A DNA stretch of 64,000 nucleotides from Torymus aiolomorphi (GCA_036365515.1 CM070875.1:96262128-96326127); one strand, 5' to 3'; counted from the first letter of the stretch, positions 23,411 through 34,848 are shown. Numbers and translations: made by a program. The notes: generated from the letters alone by a model not told the origin.

Positions 23411-23930
23411 TGCTGTCAAGACTTTTTTTTTCTAACGAGACCACAATCCTGCTGCTTTCCTTTTTCTATAAAGCCAAAACTAAGCTCTCAAAGCTTTCAG
23501 GTAAAACTTCGCTGCTTAATATAACCGACACCAATTTCTCTCTTAGTTGTTTTTTTGCATGGTCGTTTACTCTCTCAGCTTAAACGTCGCCTGCGCGCCC
23601 AAGTGACAGTGAGGTTTGAAAAGAGTCACCACTTTGTATGGTCTGCTCGTCAACAGCTGGTTGCCTCTTGTATGGTTGGGCGGTACCGAGATCCCGGAAA
23701 TCCCAACGCGGCTGCGTTACAGGCTCTCTATAGTTAACACACGACGATTTCTCGCAAGATTAGAGAGCGGGATAGATTAAAGGAATGAGAAGGGAGAGAT
23801 AGAGAGAAATGGTGAGGGGGAGGGGAGGGATAGAGCGAGTACAAAAATGAAAGAGTCTGTAAATGCACAATCGACACTGACCGAGAGTGCTAAGTAGCAA
23901 CTGACGACGCAGTTTCTTTGATGCTACTAC
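23411..23930 (-). promoter_or_regulatory. ELL upstream region
   Basis: The stretch before the ATG is of mixed composition with GC-richer parts (CGTCGCCTGCGCGCCC near 23586-23603) and a purine-rich block (GAGAGAAATGGTGAGGGGGA near 23800). No transposon or satellite was seen in this 500 bp, unlike its surroundings, which fits a conserved promoter and 5' untranslated region. No defined start-site motif was identified. Confidence 0.45.
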
Positions 23931-24000
23931 GGTAAACGGTTGCGTTGACTACGATTTACGAGACTAACGGCCTCCCGCGGACGTGTCCACGCACCTATGG

Positions 24001-24548
24001 GAGGAAATACAATAGGCGCCGTGCTCTGCTCCGTGCCCTGCTCCGTGCTCTGCGCCGTCTGCGCCGTGGTATAAGCATTCAGCTGATTGGTTGATTCCAC
24101 CCATCCCAACCTTATATATATGCTCTATGCTCCTAATAGAATCAACCAATCAGCTGAATGCTTATACCACGGCGCAGATGGCGCAGAGCACGGAGCAGGG
24201 GCCTTTCTACATATGTGTGTTCTGTGTGTTCTGTGTGTTCCCGACAAAGACAGATAGATCTGTTCCGTTTATGTAAGACAGAGACAGACATAGAGAGAAG
24301 TTGTCTAGAACAGACAGAACACACATATGTAGAAAGGGCCCAGAGCACGGCGCCTATTGTATTTCCTCCGTAACAGCTTTTCCACATTGAGTCGTCGTGC
24401 GCCGTGTTTCGTGACCCGTCATCCTCCAATTCTTGTGTTACTCATAAGCCCATTTTTGATAATACCAAAAATTCCAACCAAAAGAATTGGAGGATGACGG
24501 TCACGAAACACGGCGCACGGCGTACGACGCATTCAATGTGGAAAGGCC
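24001..24548. repeat. Nested palindromes forming a three-way junction plus a hairpin
   Basis: Four stems are visible. Stem A: 24001-24028 pairs perfectly over 28 bp with 24341-24368. Inside it lie stem B (24037-24097 with 24139-24199; GGTATAAGCATTCAGCTGAT) and stem C (about 24199-24240 with 24309-24340; CTACATATGTGTGTTC). Next to A is stem D (24373-24435 with 24479-24548; GAATTGGAGGATGACGG). Stem B also contains tandem CTCTGCTCCGTGC motifs. A plausible origin is MITEs inserted inside MITEs. The block lies about 600 bp upstream of ELL. Confidence 0.8.
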
Positions 24549-25519
24549 GTAAAGTGAGGCATTCGTGACTTTAGTCTATAGTCTGCTATGCTCCAGTCTC
24601 CACTCATCCACTGCACTATATACTATAAACTTATGGGTCTAAAATTCGAACACCTTTTTATTTGCTCACCTCTCAGCTGAGTTGTCTAATTCGTGATTTA
24701 CGAAAATCCAAAGTCAGTATACTTTTAACTTTAATATCATGTAGGTAGCCCTCAACTATTGAATGTTACTTTCTCACGGAAAACTATGGATTGAATAGTT
24801 CAATTAAATAACTATTAACAGGTGGATTGTCGATCAGGAATCAATCAAAGCTGTCAATTGCTTACTGACTGAAAACTAGAAGCCAATAAAACAGGCTTGC
24901 ACAAGTTGCCATCTGTTTTTTTTTTTTACAAAAACGAAAAATAAAATTAGTTACATGCATTGATCAATAAAGGAGTAAAAAATAATATTTCTTGTTTCAA
25001 TTCTATATTATGTATTAATGGTTTTTAGAAAATAAGGAGTTCACAAATAGTCATGCATTCTATTGAATTACCTTATTTATTCTATGAAATATGCAACATT
25101 CATGCTTTACATGGTTTCACTAAATGTAATTATAAAAGTAATGTGGAGCATCTGTGTGAGGTACCTATCAAGGAGCATTGGAGCACTCCAAAGAAAAGTA
25201 TAAAAACCTGAAGGAGCAAGACCACGTTCCTATTATACATTGAAATTGGTTATCCAGATTTTTAGAATTATTGTATCATTTAATGAATATTTAGCTTGGT
25301 TAAGAGCTATTTTAATTGTACTATTTATTATACAAGAACCACCGATTTTAAAAATTTGTTCTTAGAATTTACTGAAAAGTTTTATGATTGATCCTACTTA
25401 TAAAATTAAATTTGTATTACCTCAATATTTTCGAGTATTTATTTATTTGTAAGTAAATGGGCATTAAGGCCTTAACAAATTAGAATACAGAAGTAGTGAT
25501 TGCGATGCACAGAGTCACA
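24549..25519. other. Spacer, nothing recognised
   Basis: Unique AT-rich sequence with no gene, RNA or clear repeat recognised. Confidence 0.6.
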
Positions 25520-25905
25520 ATAACAAATTTATTTTAAAATATTAGAATGTGATAACAATAACAATCTACACTTAGCCTTAAAGAATTCAATGCCTAGGCA
25601 TTTTACATTATTAAGTTTTCTTTGAATAAATAGATCAGAGATGTCATGAATGTTGGTAAGTCCATTGATAACTCTATACGATAATAAAACATCATGATAA
25701 TCCATTACAGTCAATTGGATTGATTTTAGGAATTTCCATAATCTTTGTATAATCATGATGAAATCTGTGAAAGACGATTTTAGTAATTTGAGCAGCTAAC
25801 CTTAAGAATCTGTGTTGAACAGATTCTATATATTTTATTGAGTAATCTTTATAGAGGCACCAAATTTGACAGCAGTAAGAGTGTTTTCTATATAGGGTAG
25901 ATGTC
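25520..25905 (-). pseudogene. Non-LTR retrotransposon fragment (3' end of pol)
   Basis: Two frames in succession give the C-terminal signature of Jockey/I-like pol proteins: SYCCQIWCLY...IESVQHRFLRLAA, then, after a frame change, MDYHDVLLSYRVINGLTN with DLFIQRKL. The known pattern is W.P.......IE..Q.RF.R followed by RR...D...LYK..NG. The fragment is frameshifted, truncated at its 5' end and lacks the reverse transcriptase motifs. Confidence 0.7.
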
Positions 25906-26740
25906 CCGGTTTGTGTGCTATGAACTAAATTTATTTATTTGATAGTTACTATTAATTTTATATTGCGTTAAAAAGGCTTTTACAATTTTTTTTTTAAGTT
26001 TAGGCTTATTCTGAACCCTAATATTTTTTTTTTAATGAAAAAATACATTTTTCAATTTATAATAATTGATTTAATAAAAAGAACAATTTATCCCCTTTAG
26101 TGTGCCATTGTAAGCTCTCATAACCCTTTTCTGTGCCTCCGATTAGTATGTTTGTCCATAATTGTGTAACCCAATTTGTGCGTGAACAAAGCTTTTGAAC
26201 TACATAACCTACAATATGCAAATCATAGGTTTAAAAATAATTAAATACAAATGAATAGACTGAAGTTGTGAGAAACAATGTTTTATTTATTTAATATCAC
26301 AATTAAACTTTGAATATAAAATTACAGTAATTATTTTAATGTAATAAATACCTATATTATATCAATATAAAATTTTAAATTAAAATTTGAGTTCTCTCTC
26401 TCAGTCACACAGTTTTCTAAATTAATCACCTGCAAAGCAAAAGTTTATTACATACACCTAGATTAAATTTTCAACTATACATTAGCGATACCTTAATAAG
26501 TCTTTTCAAATTATATATAATCTTATGAATAATTTCACAAAAAAAAAAAAACAAATACTATTGTAAATGTAATTTCAAATCTTTAAAGATAAATTTCTTT
26601 ATCTTTAGAAACATAAATTTTATAAAATAAATATTATATGTAAAATTATTGAATAACTATAAATTTACTTTCAAGCTGCCTTCTGTCACATCCAAAACTT
26701 GCAATACTTTAGGTTAAATGTTTTCATTAGATGCTGAAGA
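25906..26740. other. AT-rich spacer, nothing recognised
   Basis: Unique AT-rich sequence. A gene-like CACACAG/CTCTCTC patch near 26390-26410 is too short to interpret. Confidence 0.5.
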
Positions 26741-27599
26741 TGAGATAAAGGAATCATGATCCATATCTTGCTCCGGAATCAAACAAGCTGGCTGTAAAGG
26801 GGCACTAGCTTGTTCGAAAACCCCCATCCAATTGTTCAATAGTCATGCTTGTATGGTCATCGGTAGTTAAAGTAGATGATGCATCAATCATATGTTGCTC
26901 CGGAACCGAACAAGCTGGCTGTAAAGGGGCACTAGTCTGTTCGCAACCGCCATCCAATGGCTCAACAGTCACATCCATTCTTGTATGGTCATCAATAATT
27001 AAAGTAGATGTATGTCAATCATAGGTATAGCTATAGTAGTAACCTCCTTTAGTCTTGATCCAGAAATTGTGCTTAACTATAAAAATAATATTGTGATTAT
27101 TATTCATAACCTTAAATATAAGATCAAATTTTACATTAGATATATTAAGCAAATAATTGCATTTTAACTACAATATTAGTTTTTGAAAATATTTTATCGC
27201 ACTCAAATAATAAAGTAAATACTAACCTTGCTAGAATTAATACTATTAGATATATTTTTCCAAATGTTGTATAGGGCTTTCTGATCATTCGAAACAGTAC
27301 ATTTATCACTTTCGTTTTGGTAATTCTTGAATGATTCCAATGTCTGTGGTTTGATAAGCTGCTCCATAGTTTGTATTGTAATTACTAAATTATTGCTACC
27401 AAGATTACTGGTGATTGGATTGTCAGAAATACTGTTATTGGCAGTTGTGGGAAGCTCGTTTTCTTTCTGCCTGATAAATACCTTCGAAAAATCAACTTCT
27501 TTTGAAGAAAATGGGTGTAAACCACAGATGCGGAACCCATTTGCTGAAATTCTCACCAAGCCCATATCTTTGTATACCCTTCCAAGTAAACCCTACTGA
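26741..27599 (-). pseudogene. pogo/Tigger-like transposase, C-terminal fragment
   Basis: After an acceptor-like TTTTCAG at about 27600 the frame reads GLLGRVYKDMGLVRISANGF then RICGLHPFSSKEVDFSKVF. This matches the end of pogo/Tigger/jerky-type DDE domains (FR.TGI.PF.P...D..). A polar tail follows to NSINSSK and a GTTAGT donor near 27227. A further part at 26757-27060 encodes an acidic tail with repeated QPACSVPEQ-type segments. The catalytic core is absent because the satellite at 27600 lies where upstream coding should be. The tail repeats are ~120-bp tandem copies with a frameshift. Confidence 0.6.
26757..27007. repeat. ~120-bp tandem duplication (two copies)
   Basis: Copies at about 26757-26880 and 26881-27007 share TTGCTCCGGAA, CAAGCTGGCTGTAAAGGGGC, ACTAG and TTAAAGTAGATG. 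A further partial copy follows. They lie in the coding tail of the pogo-like fragment. Confidence 0.8.
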
Positions 27600-29330
27600 A
27601 AATTATCACGTGATTTGTCACGTGACATTATGACACATGATTTGTCACCTGATTTGTCACCTGATTTGTCACGTGATTTGTCACCTGATTTGTCACGTGG
27701 TTTGTCACGCGATTTGTCATCGTATTTGTCACGTGATTTGTCTTATCACGTGATATGACAAGTGATTTATCACGCGACATGTCACCTCATAAATATATAA
27801 CTTGTCACGTGATTTGTCACCTGATTTGTAACGTGATTAGTTACGCTACATATAACCTCATAAATATATAACTTGTCACGTGATTTGTCACCTGATTTGT
27901 CACCGGATTTGTCACGTGATTTGCCGCCGGATTATTACGCCACATGTACCTCATAAATATATAACTTGTCACGTGATTTATCACGCGACATATCACCTCA
28001 AATATATAACTTGTCAGGTGATTTATCACCTGATTTGTCACGCGATTTGTCACGTGATTGGTCACGGGATTTGTCGCCGGTTTGTCACGCTACATATAAC
28101 CTCATAAATATATAACTTATCACGTGATTGCCACCTGATTTGTCACGTGATTTGTCACCGGATTTGTCACGTGATTTGCCGCCGGATTATTACGCCACAT
28201 GTACCTCATAAATATATAACTTATCAGGTGATTTATCACCTGATTTGTCACGTCATTTGTCACGTGATTTGTCACGCGACATATCACGTCATAAATATAT
28301 AACTTGTCTCGTGATTTATCACCTGATTTGTCACGTGATTTGTCACGTGATTTGTCACGGGATTTGACACGGGATTTGTCGCCGGTTTGTCACGCTACAT
28401 ATAACCTCATAAATATATAACTTGTCACGTGATTTGTCACCTGATTTGTCACCGGATTTGTCACGTGATTTGCCGCCGGATTATTACGCCACATGTACCT
28501 CATAAATATATAACTTATCACGTGATTTATCACGCGACATATCACCTCATAAATATATAACTTGTCACGTGATTTATCACCTGATTTGTCACGTGATTTG
28601 TCACGGGATTTGACACCGGATTTGTCGCTGGTTTGTCACGCTACATATCACCTCAAAAATATATTACTTCTCACGTGATTTGTCACGTGATTTGTCACCG
28701 GATTTGTCACGTGATTTGTCACGGGATTTCACACGGGATTTGTCGCCGGTTTGTCAGGCTACATATAACCTCATAAATATATAACTTGTCACGTGATTTG
28801 TCACCTGATTTGTCACGTGATTTGTCACCGGATTTGTCACGTGATTTGCCGCCGGATTATCACGCCACATGTACCTCATAAATATATAACTTATCAGGTG
28901 ATTTATCACCTGATTTGTCACGTCATTTGTCACGTGATTTGTCACGCGACATATCACGTCATAAATATATAACTTGTCACGTGATTTATCACCTGATTTG
29001 TCACGTGATTTGTCACGTGATTTGTCACGGGATTTGACACGGGATTTGTCGCCGGTTTGTCACGCTACATATAACCTCATAAATATATAACTTGTCACGT
29101 GATTTGTCACCTGATTTGTCATCGGATTTGTCACGTGATTTGCCGCCGGGTTATTACGCCACATGTACCTCATAAATATATAACTTATCACGTGATTTAT
29201 CACGCGACATATCACCTCATAAATATATAACTTGTCACGTGTTTTATCACGCGACATATCACCTCATAAATATATAACTTGTCACATGATTTATCACGCG
29301 ACATATCACTTCATAAATATATAACTTGAT
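27600..29330. repeat. CACGTG-rich satellite, 12-bp core with higher-order units
   Basis: The core unit is GTCACGTGATTT with variants GTCACCTGATTT, GTCACCGGATTT and GTCACGCGATTT. Every 60-300 bp it is punctuated by CCTCATAAATATATAACTTG, giving higher-order units with GCCGCCGGATTATTACGCC. The array holds dozens of CACGTG palindromes. Frames such as NHVTNQVTNHVTS arise from the period being a multiple of three and are not genes. Confidence 0.95.
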
Positions 29331-29632
29331 TATTTACGTTTTATGTTGCCTCGTAACTTGATACGTGACGCACTACTAGATAGTCATATCATTTGTTACA
29401 TGAAATATTATATCATAAATAATTAATTATCACGTGTTATAATATATTATGTACACGTGTACCAAAAATATGAACTATTTTTCACCCACGATGGAATAGA
29501 ATGGGATAGAGCCAAATTAGAGCCAATTTTAATGGGATTCAGAACCAAAGTTTCCTTAACAAATGAAGCTAAATCGTCACGTGATAAATTACATTATTTA
29601 TCATTTGAAAAATCAATTCATATGTCAGGTGA
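29331..29632. other. Transition sequence
   Basis: AT-rich sequence with a few decayed GTCACGTGA-like words (CGTCACGTGATAAATTAC near 29573), probably the degenerate edge of the satellite. Nothing else was recognised. Confidence 0.5.
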
Positions 29633-29737
29633 TTAAGGGGGTCTTACACCTAGTGGCTTTTTTGGGCAAAATCAGCTGAAAAAAAAGAAAAATGTAGTTT
29701 AAGCTCCATACCAGATTATATACTATAGATATACACT

Positions 29738-29987
29738 TGTTAAATATGGTGGATGTGGATGTGGATGCAGGGCTTCTTCAAATAAGCCAACACCGGCTAA
29801 CGTGAACAATACCTTTATTAACTCCTGACTTCTCTCTCTTACAACCGCTACACGCGGAGGACGGCGGACGAGTGAGTGCCCGCTTCGGCCGCTCGCTCTC
29901 GCTAGCTCTCCAGCTATGCTCGCGTGATGGAGCCACGCATGCGCTCTCTATTTCGCACGCTGACATAAATGTACACGTATTCTAACA
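29738..29987 (-). repeat. Copia 3' LTR
   Basis: This 250-bp repeat starts TG and ends CA. It differs from the other LTR by one fewer GGATGT hexamer and a few substitutions (for example GGCGGACGAGTGAG against GGCGAACGAGAGAG). Confidence 0.9.
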
Positions 29988-30027
29988 CGCCTCCTTACAT
30001 TTATGTTTCTCGCAATTACAATATTCT

Positions 30028-30860
30028 TTAAATCAAATTCAATAAACTTCTCAAGTTTTCAAACCTTACTCGTCCAAGAGCCTTTGTCAAAATATCTGCA
30101 ACATTTTTCTCTGTACATACCTTAACAATATCAATTAATCCATTAACATAATTCTCATTTACAAAATGATAATGTACTTCTATGTACTTTGATTTCTTTG
30201 TAAAATTACCAAATTTCGCAATGCTCACTTTATCTAAATCTTTCATCTGAAATCTTTCTTCTAACATTCCTTTTATGTAATTCAAATTTTGTCTTTTCTT
30301 ACAACATATTAACAAATCATCCACAAATATAATTAAATATATAATCTCATCTCTTTCTCTTAAAGTATACAAACAATAATCATGTTCGCTTCTTACAAAT
30401 CCTAAAGAACTTAAATAATTATCAAGACACTCATACCAAGCTCTTGGGCTTTCTCGCAAACCATACAACGCTTTATTTAATTTACAAACCTTTTCCGTTC
30501 CATCCTCATAACCTTCAGGCTGTTTAACAAATACTGTTGATTTAACTTTACCATTTAAAAACGCTGTTTCTACATCCATTTGCTCAACTAACAATCCGTT
30601 TTGGCAGCAATACGATAACAATACTTTCAAAGTTTGTGTTTTCGCAACAGGTGAATAGATGTCATCCAATACATCTGTTTGTTGGTAACCTCTTACCACT
30701 ATTCTCGCTTTATATATATTTTCACCTTTTTTTGGTATAAATCCATTTTAAATCTAATATCTTTTCATTCTTTGGTTTTTCAACTAATACTCATGTTTTA
30801 TTTTTCTCTAAACTATTCATTTCTTTGTTCATAGCTTCTACCCAAAAACTAGACTCATTA
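30028..30860 (-). pseudogene. Copia reverse transcriptase remnant
   Basis: The frame at 30028-30699 contains QMDVETAFLNG, YGLRESPRAWY and the catalytic FVDDLLI, the standard Copia reverse transcriptase motifs. After KDLDK it jumps to SKYIEVHYHFV and VADILTKALG, the last part of RNase H, so roughly the RNase H core is deleted. Upstream (30700-30860) the start of the domain is readable (SSFWVEAMNKEMNSLEKNK) but has a stop in place of the usual Trp and a frameshift. Integrase should lie between this and the protease but is absent. Confidence 0.85.
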
Positions 30861-30864
30861 CTAT

Positions 30865-32208
30865 CTATAGTTTACATTTATCAGTTACTTTAGCAAAACT
30901 CATTAAATTTCTGTCCATATCTTTTACGTAAAATACATTTTCTAATTCTATATCTATCTCTTCATTAAACGTTTTGAATTTACTTTTTACATGACCTACT
31001 TTTGTTGCTTTCAAAATTCTACCGTCTCCTACTTTTACATTAATCGGTTCTTTCAATACAATTGCATCATTAAAATAATTTTCGTTATTTATCACGTGGT
31101 CTGTACAACCGCTATCTAAAATCCAATCTATCTTATTTTCGTTTACTTTACCGTTACTTATTTTCGCAGACATTATTTCTACTGAAGTGCTCAACACTTC
31201 GCTCTTCTCGGTATTTTGATGACCGCTGCTGTTGTTGTCACTGTCTCGTGCGCCTCGGCCGCGTTGTCGGTAGCCGCTCCTTCCACGCCGGTTGGAACTC
31301 GATCCTCGCTGCTGTGTGTATCCTCTGCCGTTGCCCCCTCCTCTCTGTGGCGCACGGCTTCCTCTGCCGCCTCCTTGCTGTGGTGCGCGATTCCCGGAAT
31401 TGTTTTTCGTCGGGCAATCGTATTGTATGTGTCCTACATCACCACATACATAACATGTCCTTTTATCCTCTCTTCTTTTCTCAAACGTAAACGCGTTTGA
31501 TCTCGAATTCTCACTTTCACCATGTTTTTTCTTAAATTCGAATTCCAATTTTGACTTCACAAATTCCACTGTTTTGTCCTTTTCAGCTAATGCGTCCACA
31601 ATATCAACCATGTGTGACATACTTTCTGGTAGAGTTAATAAGAAGTAATTCAATTTATCTTCTTTCGTCACATTTTCTCCAGCATTTTTTATTTCGTTCA
31701 CTAATTTTTCAAAGTTATTATAAAAGTCTGTCGGGTTCTCACTTTCTCCCATTTTCAAATCGAGCAGTCTTCTTTTACACAATAATTTCACAGCACTACT
31801 TTTAACTAAGTAATTTTCATCCAACTTAGCAACCATTTTCTTTGCTGTTTCTTCTGAAATAATTAATTCTAGTTGTGTATTTGTCATGCTGTTCACTATA
31901 TAGTTTTTTGCTTTTATCTCTTTCTTTTTCCACTCGATTTCTGTTATTTCTGCCGGTCTTTCATCATTTTCAATAACTTCACTGCATTCTTTGAATTCCA
32001 AGAACAATTTCAACTTGTACTTCCATTTATCATAGTGTGTCCCATCAAATACTTGTAACGTGAATCCTTTATTCTCTGACGCCATCTTGCTTTCAACGGG
32101 AATTTCCTTTGTTAACTCTTTATCTTCTGTTTCGAAAAATTCTTCTTCACTTTCAGTTTCACTTGACTTTTCACTTTTTACTTCCCGAGGCTCTGTCTTT
32201 ACGCTCAT
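30865..32208 (-). CDS. Copia Gag-protease polyprotein
   Basis: A 447-codon frame starts at ATG 32208. The first ~50 residues are acidic; residues 50-225 form a Copia-type Gag domain (FDGTHYDKWKYKLKLFL). The zinc knuckle CYVCGDVGHIQYDC lies at about 252-265. A Gly/Arg/Gln-rich RNA-binding stretch spans 275-330, and an aspartic protease with DSG at about 365-367 follows. The frame ends soon after the protease, where an intact element would run on into integrase. Gag could still form particles; the protease seems complete in its active-site loop. The rest of pol is separate and damaged. Confidence 0.9.
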   Translation of the reverse strand: MSVKTEPREVKSEKSSETESEEEFFETEDKELTKEIPVESKMASENKGFTLQVFDGTHYDKWKYKLKLFLEFKECSEVIENDERPAEITEIEWKKKEIKAKNYIVNSMTNTQLELIISEETAKKMVAKLDENYLVKSSAVKLLCKRRLLDLKMGESENPTDFYNNFEKLVNEIKNAGENVTKEDKLNYFLLTLPESMSHMVDIVDALAEKDKTVEFVKSKLEFEFKKKHGESENSRSNAFTFEKRREDKRTCYVCGDVGHIQYDCPTKNNSGNRAPQQGGGRGSRAPQRGGGNGRGYTQQRGSSSNRRGRSGYRQRGRGARDSDNNSSGHQNTEKSEVLSTSVEIMSAKISNGKVNENKIDWILDSGCTDHVINNENYFNDAIVLKEPINVKVGDGRILKATKVGHVKSKFKTFNEEIDIELENVFYVKDMDRNLMSFAKVTDKCKL

Positions 32209-32250
32209 GCGTTTTCTTTGTTCTTGCGCTAACCACGCGCTCCGCTACCA

Positions 32251-32506
32251 TGTTAAATATGGTGGATGTGGATGTGGATGTGGATGCAGGGCTTCTTCAA
32301 ATAAGCCAACACCGGCTAACGTGAACAATACCTTTATTAACTCCTGACTTCTCTCTCTTACAACCGCTACACGCGGAGGACGGCGAACGAGAGAGTGCCC
32401 GCTTCGGCCGCTCGCTCTCGCTAGCTCTCCAGCTATGCTCGCGTGATGGCGCCACGCATGCGCTCTCTATTTTGCACGCTGACATAAATGTACACGTATT
32501 CTAACA
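32251..32506 (-). repeat. Copia 5' LTR
   Basis: This 256-bp repeat is the 5' LTR on the minus strand, followed by the primer-binding-like TGGTAGCGGAGC and then the gag start at 32208. Confidence 0.9.
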
Positions 32507-33039
32507 ACACTATTTCTAATAAAATGGCCTAAGATATAATATCTGTAGCTCTTTTTGCTCAGAGATATAGCATTTTCAATTTTTTGGCATTGTTGTAACT
32601 TTTTGAAAAAAATATTCGAAGGATTTTCATGAGACGGAGCCTAAATTTCTTAAAATTTATGTGGTTATGGCCCGAAGAGTTGGAAATATGAAATATATTT
32701 TATTAAAAAATTTTAAAATTTTAAAAACCACAAAAAATCATAAAAACTGATAAAATTAAGCAATTACTCTTCGGGCCATAACTACATAAATTTCAAGAAA
32801 TTTAGGCTCCGTCTCATGAAAATCCTTCGAATACTTTTTTGAAAAAGTTACGCCAAAGCCAAAAAATTTAAAATGCTATATCTCTGAATAAAAAGGGCTA
32901 CAGATTTATATCTTGGGCCATTTTATTAGAAATAGTGTGTATTTATAGTATATAATATGGTATTAAGCTTAAACTACATTTTTCTTTTTTTCAGCTAATT
33001 TTGGCCTCAAAAGCCACTAGGTGTAAGACCCCCTTAAGT

Positions 33040-34560
33040 TTATACTGAACAGTAACCCGGATACTTGGTACTAAGGCAAAATCGCAACATAAATAGTAGC
33101 AGAGTTTCCCTGTATCTATGAAACGACGTTATCCATGCCTCAGAGACTGGGAAGACTTTAAGTCCCTGTGTCCTTATTTTGTCGCGTGCAGTAAGGTTCA
33201 TCTCCTTTCATTTTAGTTGGTGTCATTTCGAGACCAACACACATCACCATGCAAAAGGACACCGACCTTTTTGATTTTTCGAGTGACCTTTTTGGCGAGT
33301 ATAGTTACAAGTTCATCATAGGGTAGCTGAATGCTGATTTGTCATTTACGTCAAATGCAGATGCACATACCATCTGGAACCTATAGAAGAGCTATCTTTG
33401 TGAATTTTGCCGCGAAGCCTAACCTGTAGTCATACGCCCACCTCGGTTTGCTGACTCTCTAAGGTGCTCGAAAAAATGACCCATGACCGAATCACGGATT
33501 ATTTAAGTAGCAATAATTTATTCGACTCCTTCCCGGCCTGATTCCGTAAGCATCACAGCATTGAAACGGTACTCCATAAGCTAACCATCGACATATAAAT
33601 TTTTAAGTAAATAGGCATTGACAACAGAAAACTGACGCTGCTGGTACTATTAGACTTTAGCAAGACCTGTGATACTATTGGACCATTAAAACTCCTGTGT
33701 AAACTCAGTCGGCTAGGGTTCTCCAGCTCAGCACTCCTGTGAATCAAACCTACAAGGACGTACCCAGATGGTCATCTCTAATAAGAATGAAAATTCTGAC
33801 TGACTAGAAACAACCTGGATATTTCACAGAGTTCGGACCTGGTATTTGATGTAAATTGTACCAGATATATATTTCTTCACACGGTGTGCGAAAATTAGGT
33901 GATCTCGCACGGGCGTTGTCACGCACTAACTCCAATGCTGGAAAGACGGAAGCAATTCTATTTACTCCTACAAAAAGTGTAAATTGTGTAAATTATATAA
34001 TTACTTTTGTATGATAGTAACTACTATGGAAACCGCATCGATTAATTAAAAAAATATATAAATAAAGCCCTAGATTCTTTGTGGTTTATTAGGGCATGTA
34101 TCACCGAGACTCTCCGCAAAAGGCTAGCTGAGTCCTTAACACATAGTCCACCTCAACTACTGCGCGGTGGTATACCTAGACGCATCGAACGAACAGCGAA
34201 AAAGATAGTGAAGAGATTAAGTAATGCATATGTGAGGTACATCATTTGGTCTAGGACGGATGAGTAAATATCACCTTATCTGAGACGCCTAGACTGGCTA
34301 CGTTTAGACTTACATAGGTTTTATTTCGCAGCCCTACTTATATACAAAATTTTTTACGGAGCACAAGCCTAAGCCAACCAACAGGGGAGTGCAGCCGGAG
34401 CTTAAGTTCCCCGCACTGAACTACATGAAGTTGATAGAGCGTTTCTGGCTCAGGGAGTCCGCCTGTGAAACTCGCTCTCCCCTTCCTCTCTGCACAACCT
34501 CCCATCATTTTCTTCATTCAAAAGGGTGCCAGCACCTACTGGATCTCAACCGTTAGTTCT
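33040..34560 (+). pseudogene. Decayed non-LTR retrotransposon pol
   Basis: Fragments of a Jockey-type reverse transcriptase are readable in order: SKVLEKMTHDRITDYLSSNN near 33450, FRKHHSIETVLHKLTIDI near 33540, LLVLLDFSKTCDTI near 33640, and SRLGFSSSALL near 33710. A C-terminal block follows at about 34060-34360 with INKALDSLWFI, LSNAYVRYIIW and YLRRLDWLRLDLHRFYFAAL. Stops and frame changes break it throughout, and part of the palm domain between 33860 and 34060 is missing or unreadable. The extent upstream of 33450 is uncertain. Confidence 0.75.
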
Positions 34561-34848
34561 GTAGAAAAAATGAGCTGCCAGTCAACTTAGTCAGACATAG
34601 CCTATTGACTTATCCATGTGATATTAGTTGAAATATTTTATAAATATTTTATATATTTTATTTCTCTTATATTTTATTCAAAAGATATTTACTCTTAATT
34701 TTTTTTAATATTGATATTTTTTTAAATTTTAGATTTTTGGTAAATCTTTTTTTAATCTATTTTTTATATTTTATATGTATTTTATGATATATCATTGTAT
34801 CCCTATTGACAAAAACTTTTATCGTACATTGTGTCGCTTCCGAATAGA
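34561..34848. other. AT-rich 3' tail region
   Basis: T-rich sequence following the decayed non-LTR element, possibly its 3' region. Nothing else was recognised. Confidence 0.4.

Larger units (their letters stand above)
29738..32506 (-). mobile_element. Short internally deleted Copia LTR retrotransposon
   Basis: Two near-identical LTRs (TGTTAAATATGG...TATTCTAACA) bound 2.27 kb of internal sequence; the flanks are ACACT on both sides (29733-29737, 32507-32511), a 5-bp duplication. Reading the minus strand, gag and protease are in one frame, then the sequence jumps to reverse transcriptase. Integrase is missing, as is most of RNase H. The bases after the 5' LTR start TGGTAGCGGAGC, a primer-binding-site-like sequence, and GTAAGGAGGCG before the 3' LTR is a polypurine tract. 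LTR similarity implies a recent insertion, probably mobilised in trans. The total length, 2.77 kb, is about half that of a full Copia. Confidence 0.9.
29633..33037. mobile_element. TTAA-flanked palindrome split by a Copia element
   Basis: TTAAGGGGGTCTTACACC at 29633 and GGTGTAAGACCCCCTTAA at 33037 are inverted ends, and GCCACTAGG with its complement continues inward. Without the Copia insertion (29738-32506 plus one 5-bp duplication) the unit is about 630 bp. Its interior, from ATGGCCTAAGATATAATATC to AATTTCTTAAAATTTATG, is mirrored at 32750-32930, so it is itself a palindrome. The end resembles that at 8744-8762, suggesting a family. Confidence 0.8.

Noticed and set aside
27841..29257. Frames of repeated NHVTNQVTNHVTS in the CACGTG satellite
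   Set aside because: The 12-bp unit is a multiple of three, so open frames arise on both strands without selection.
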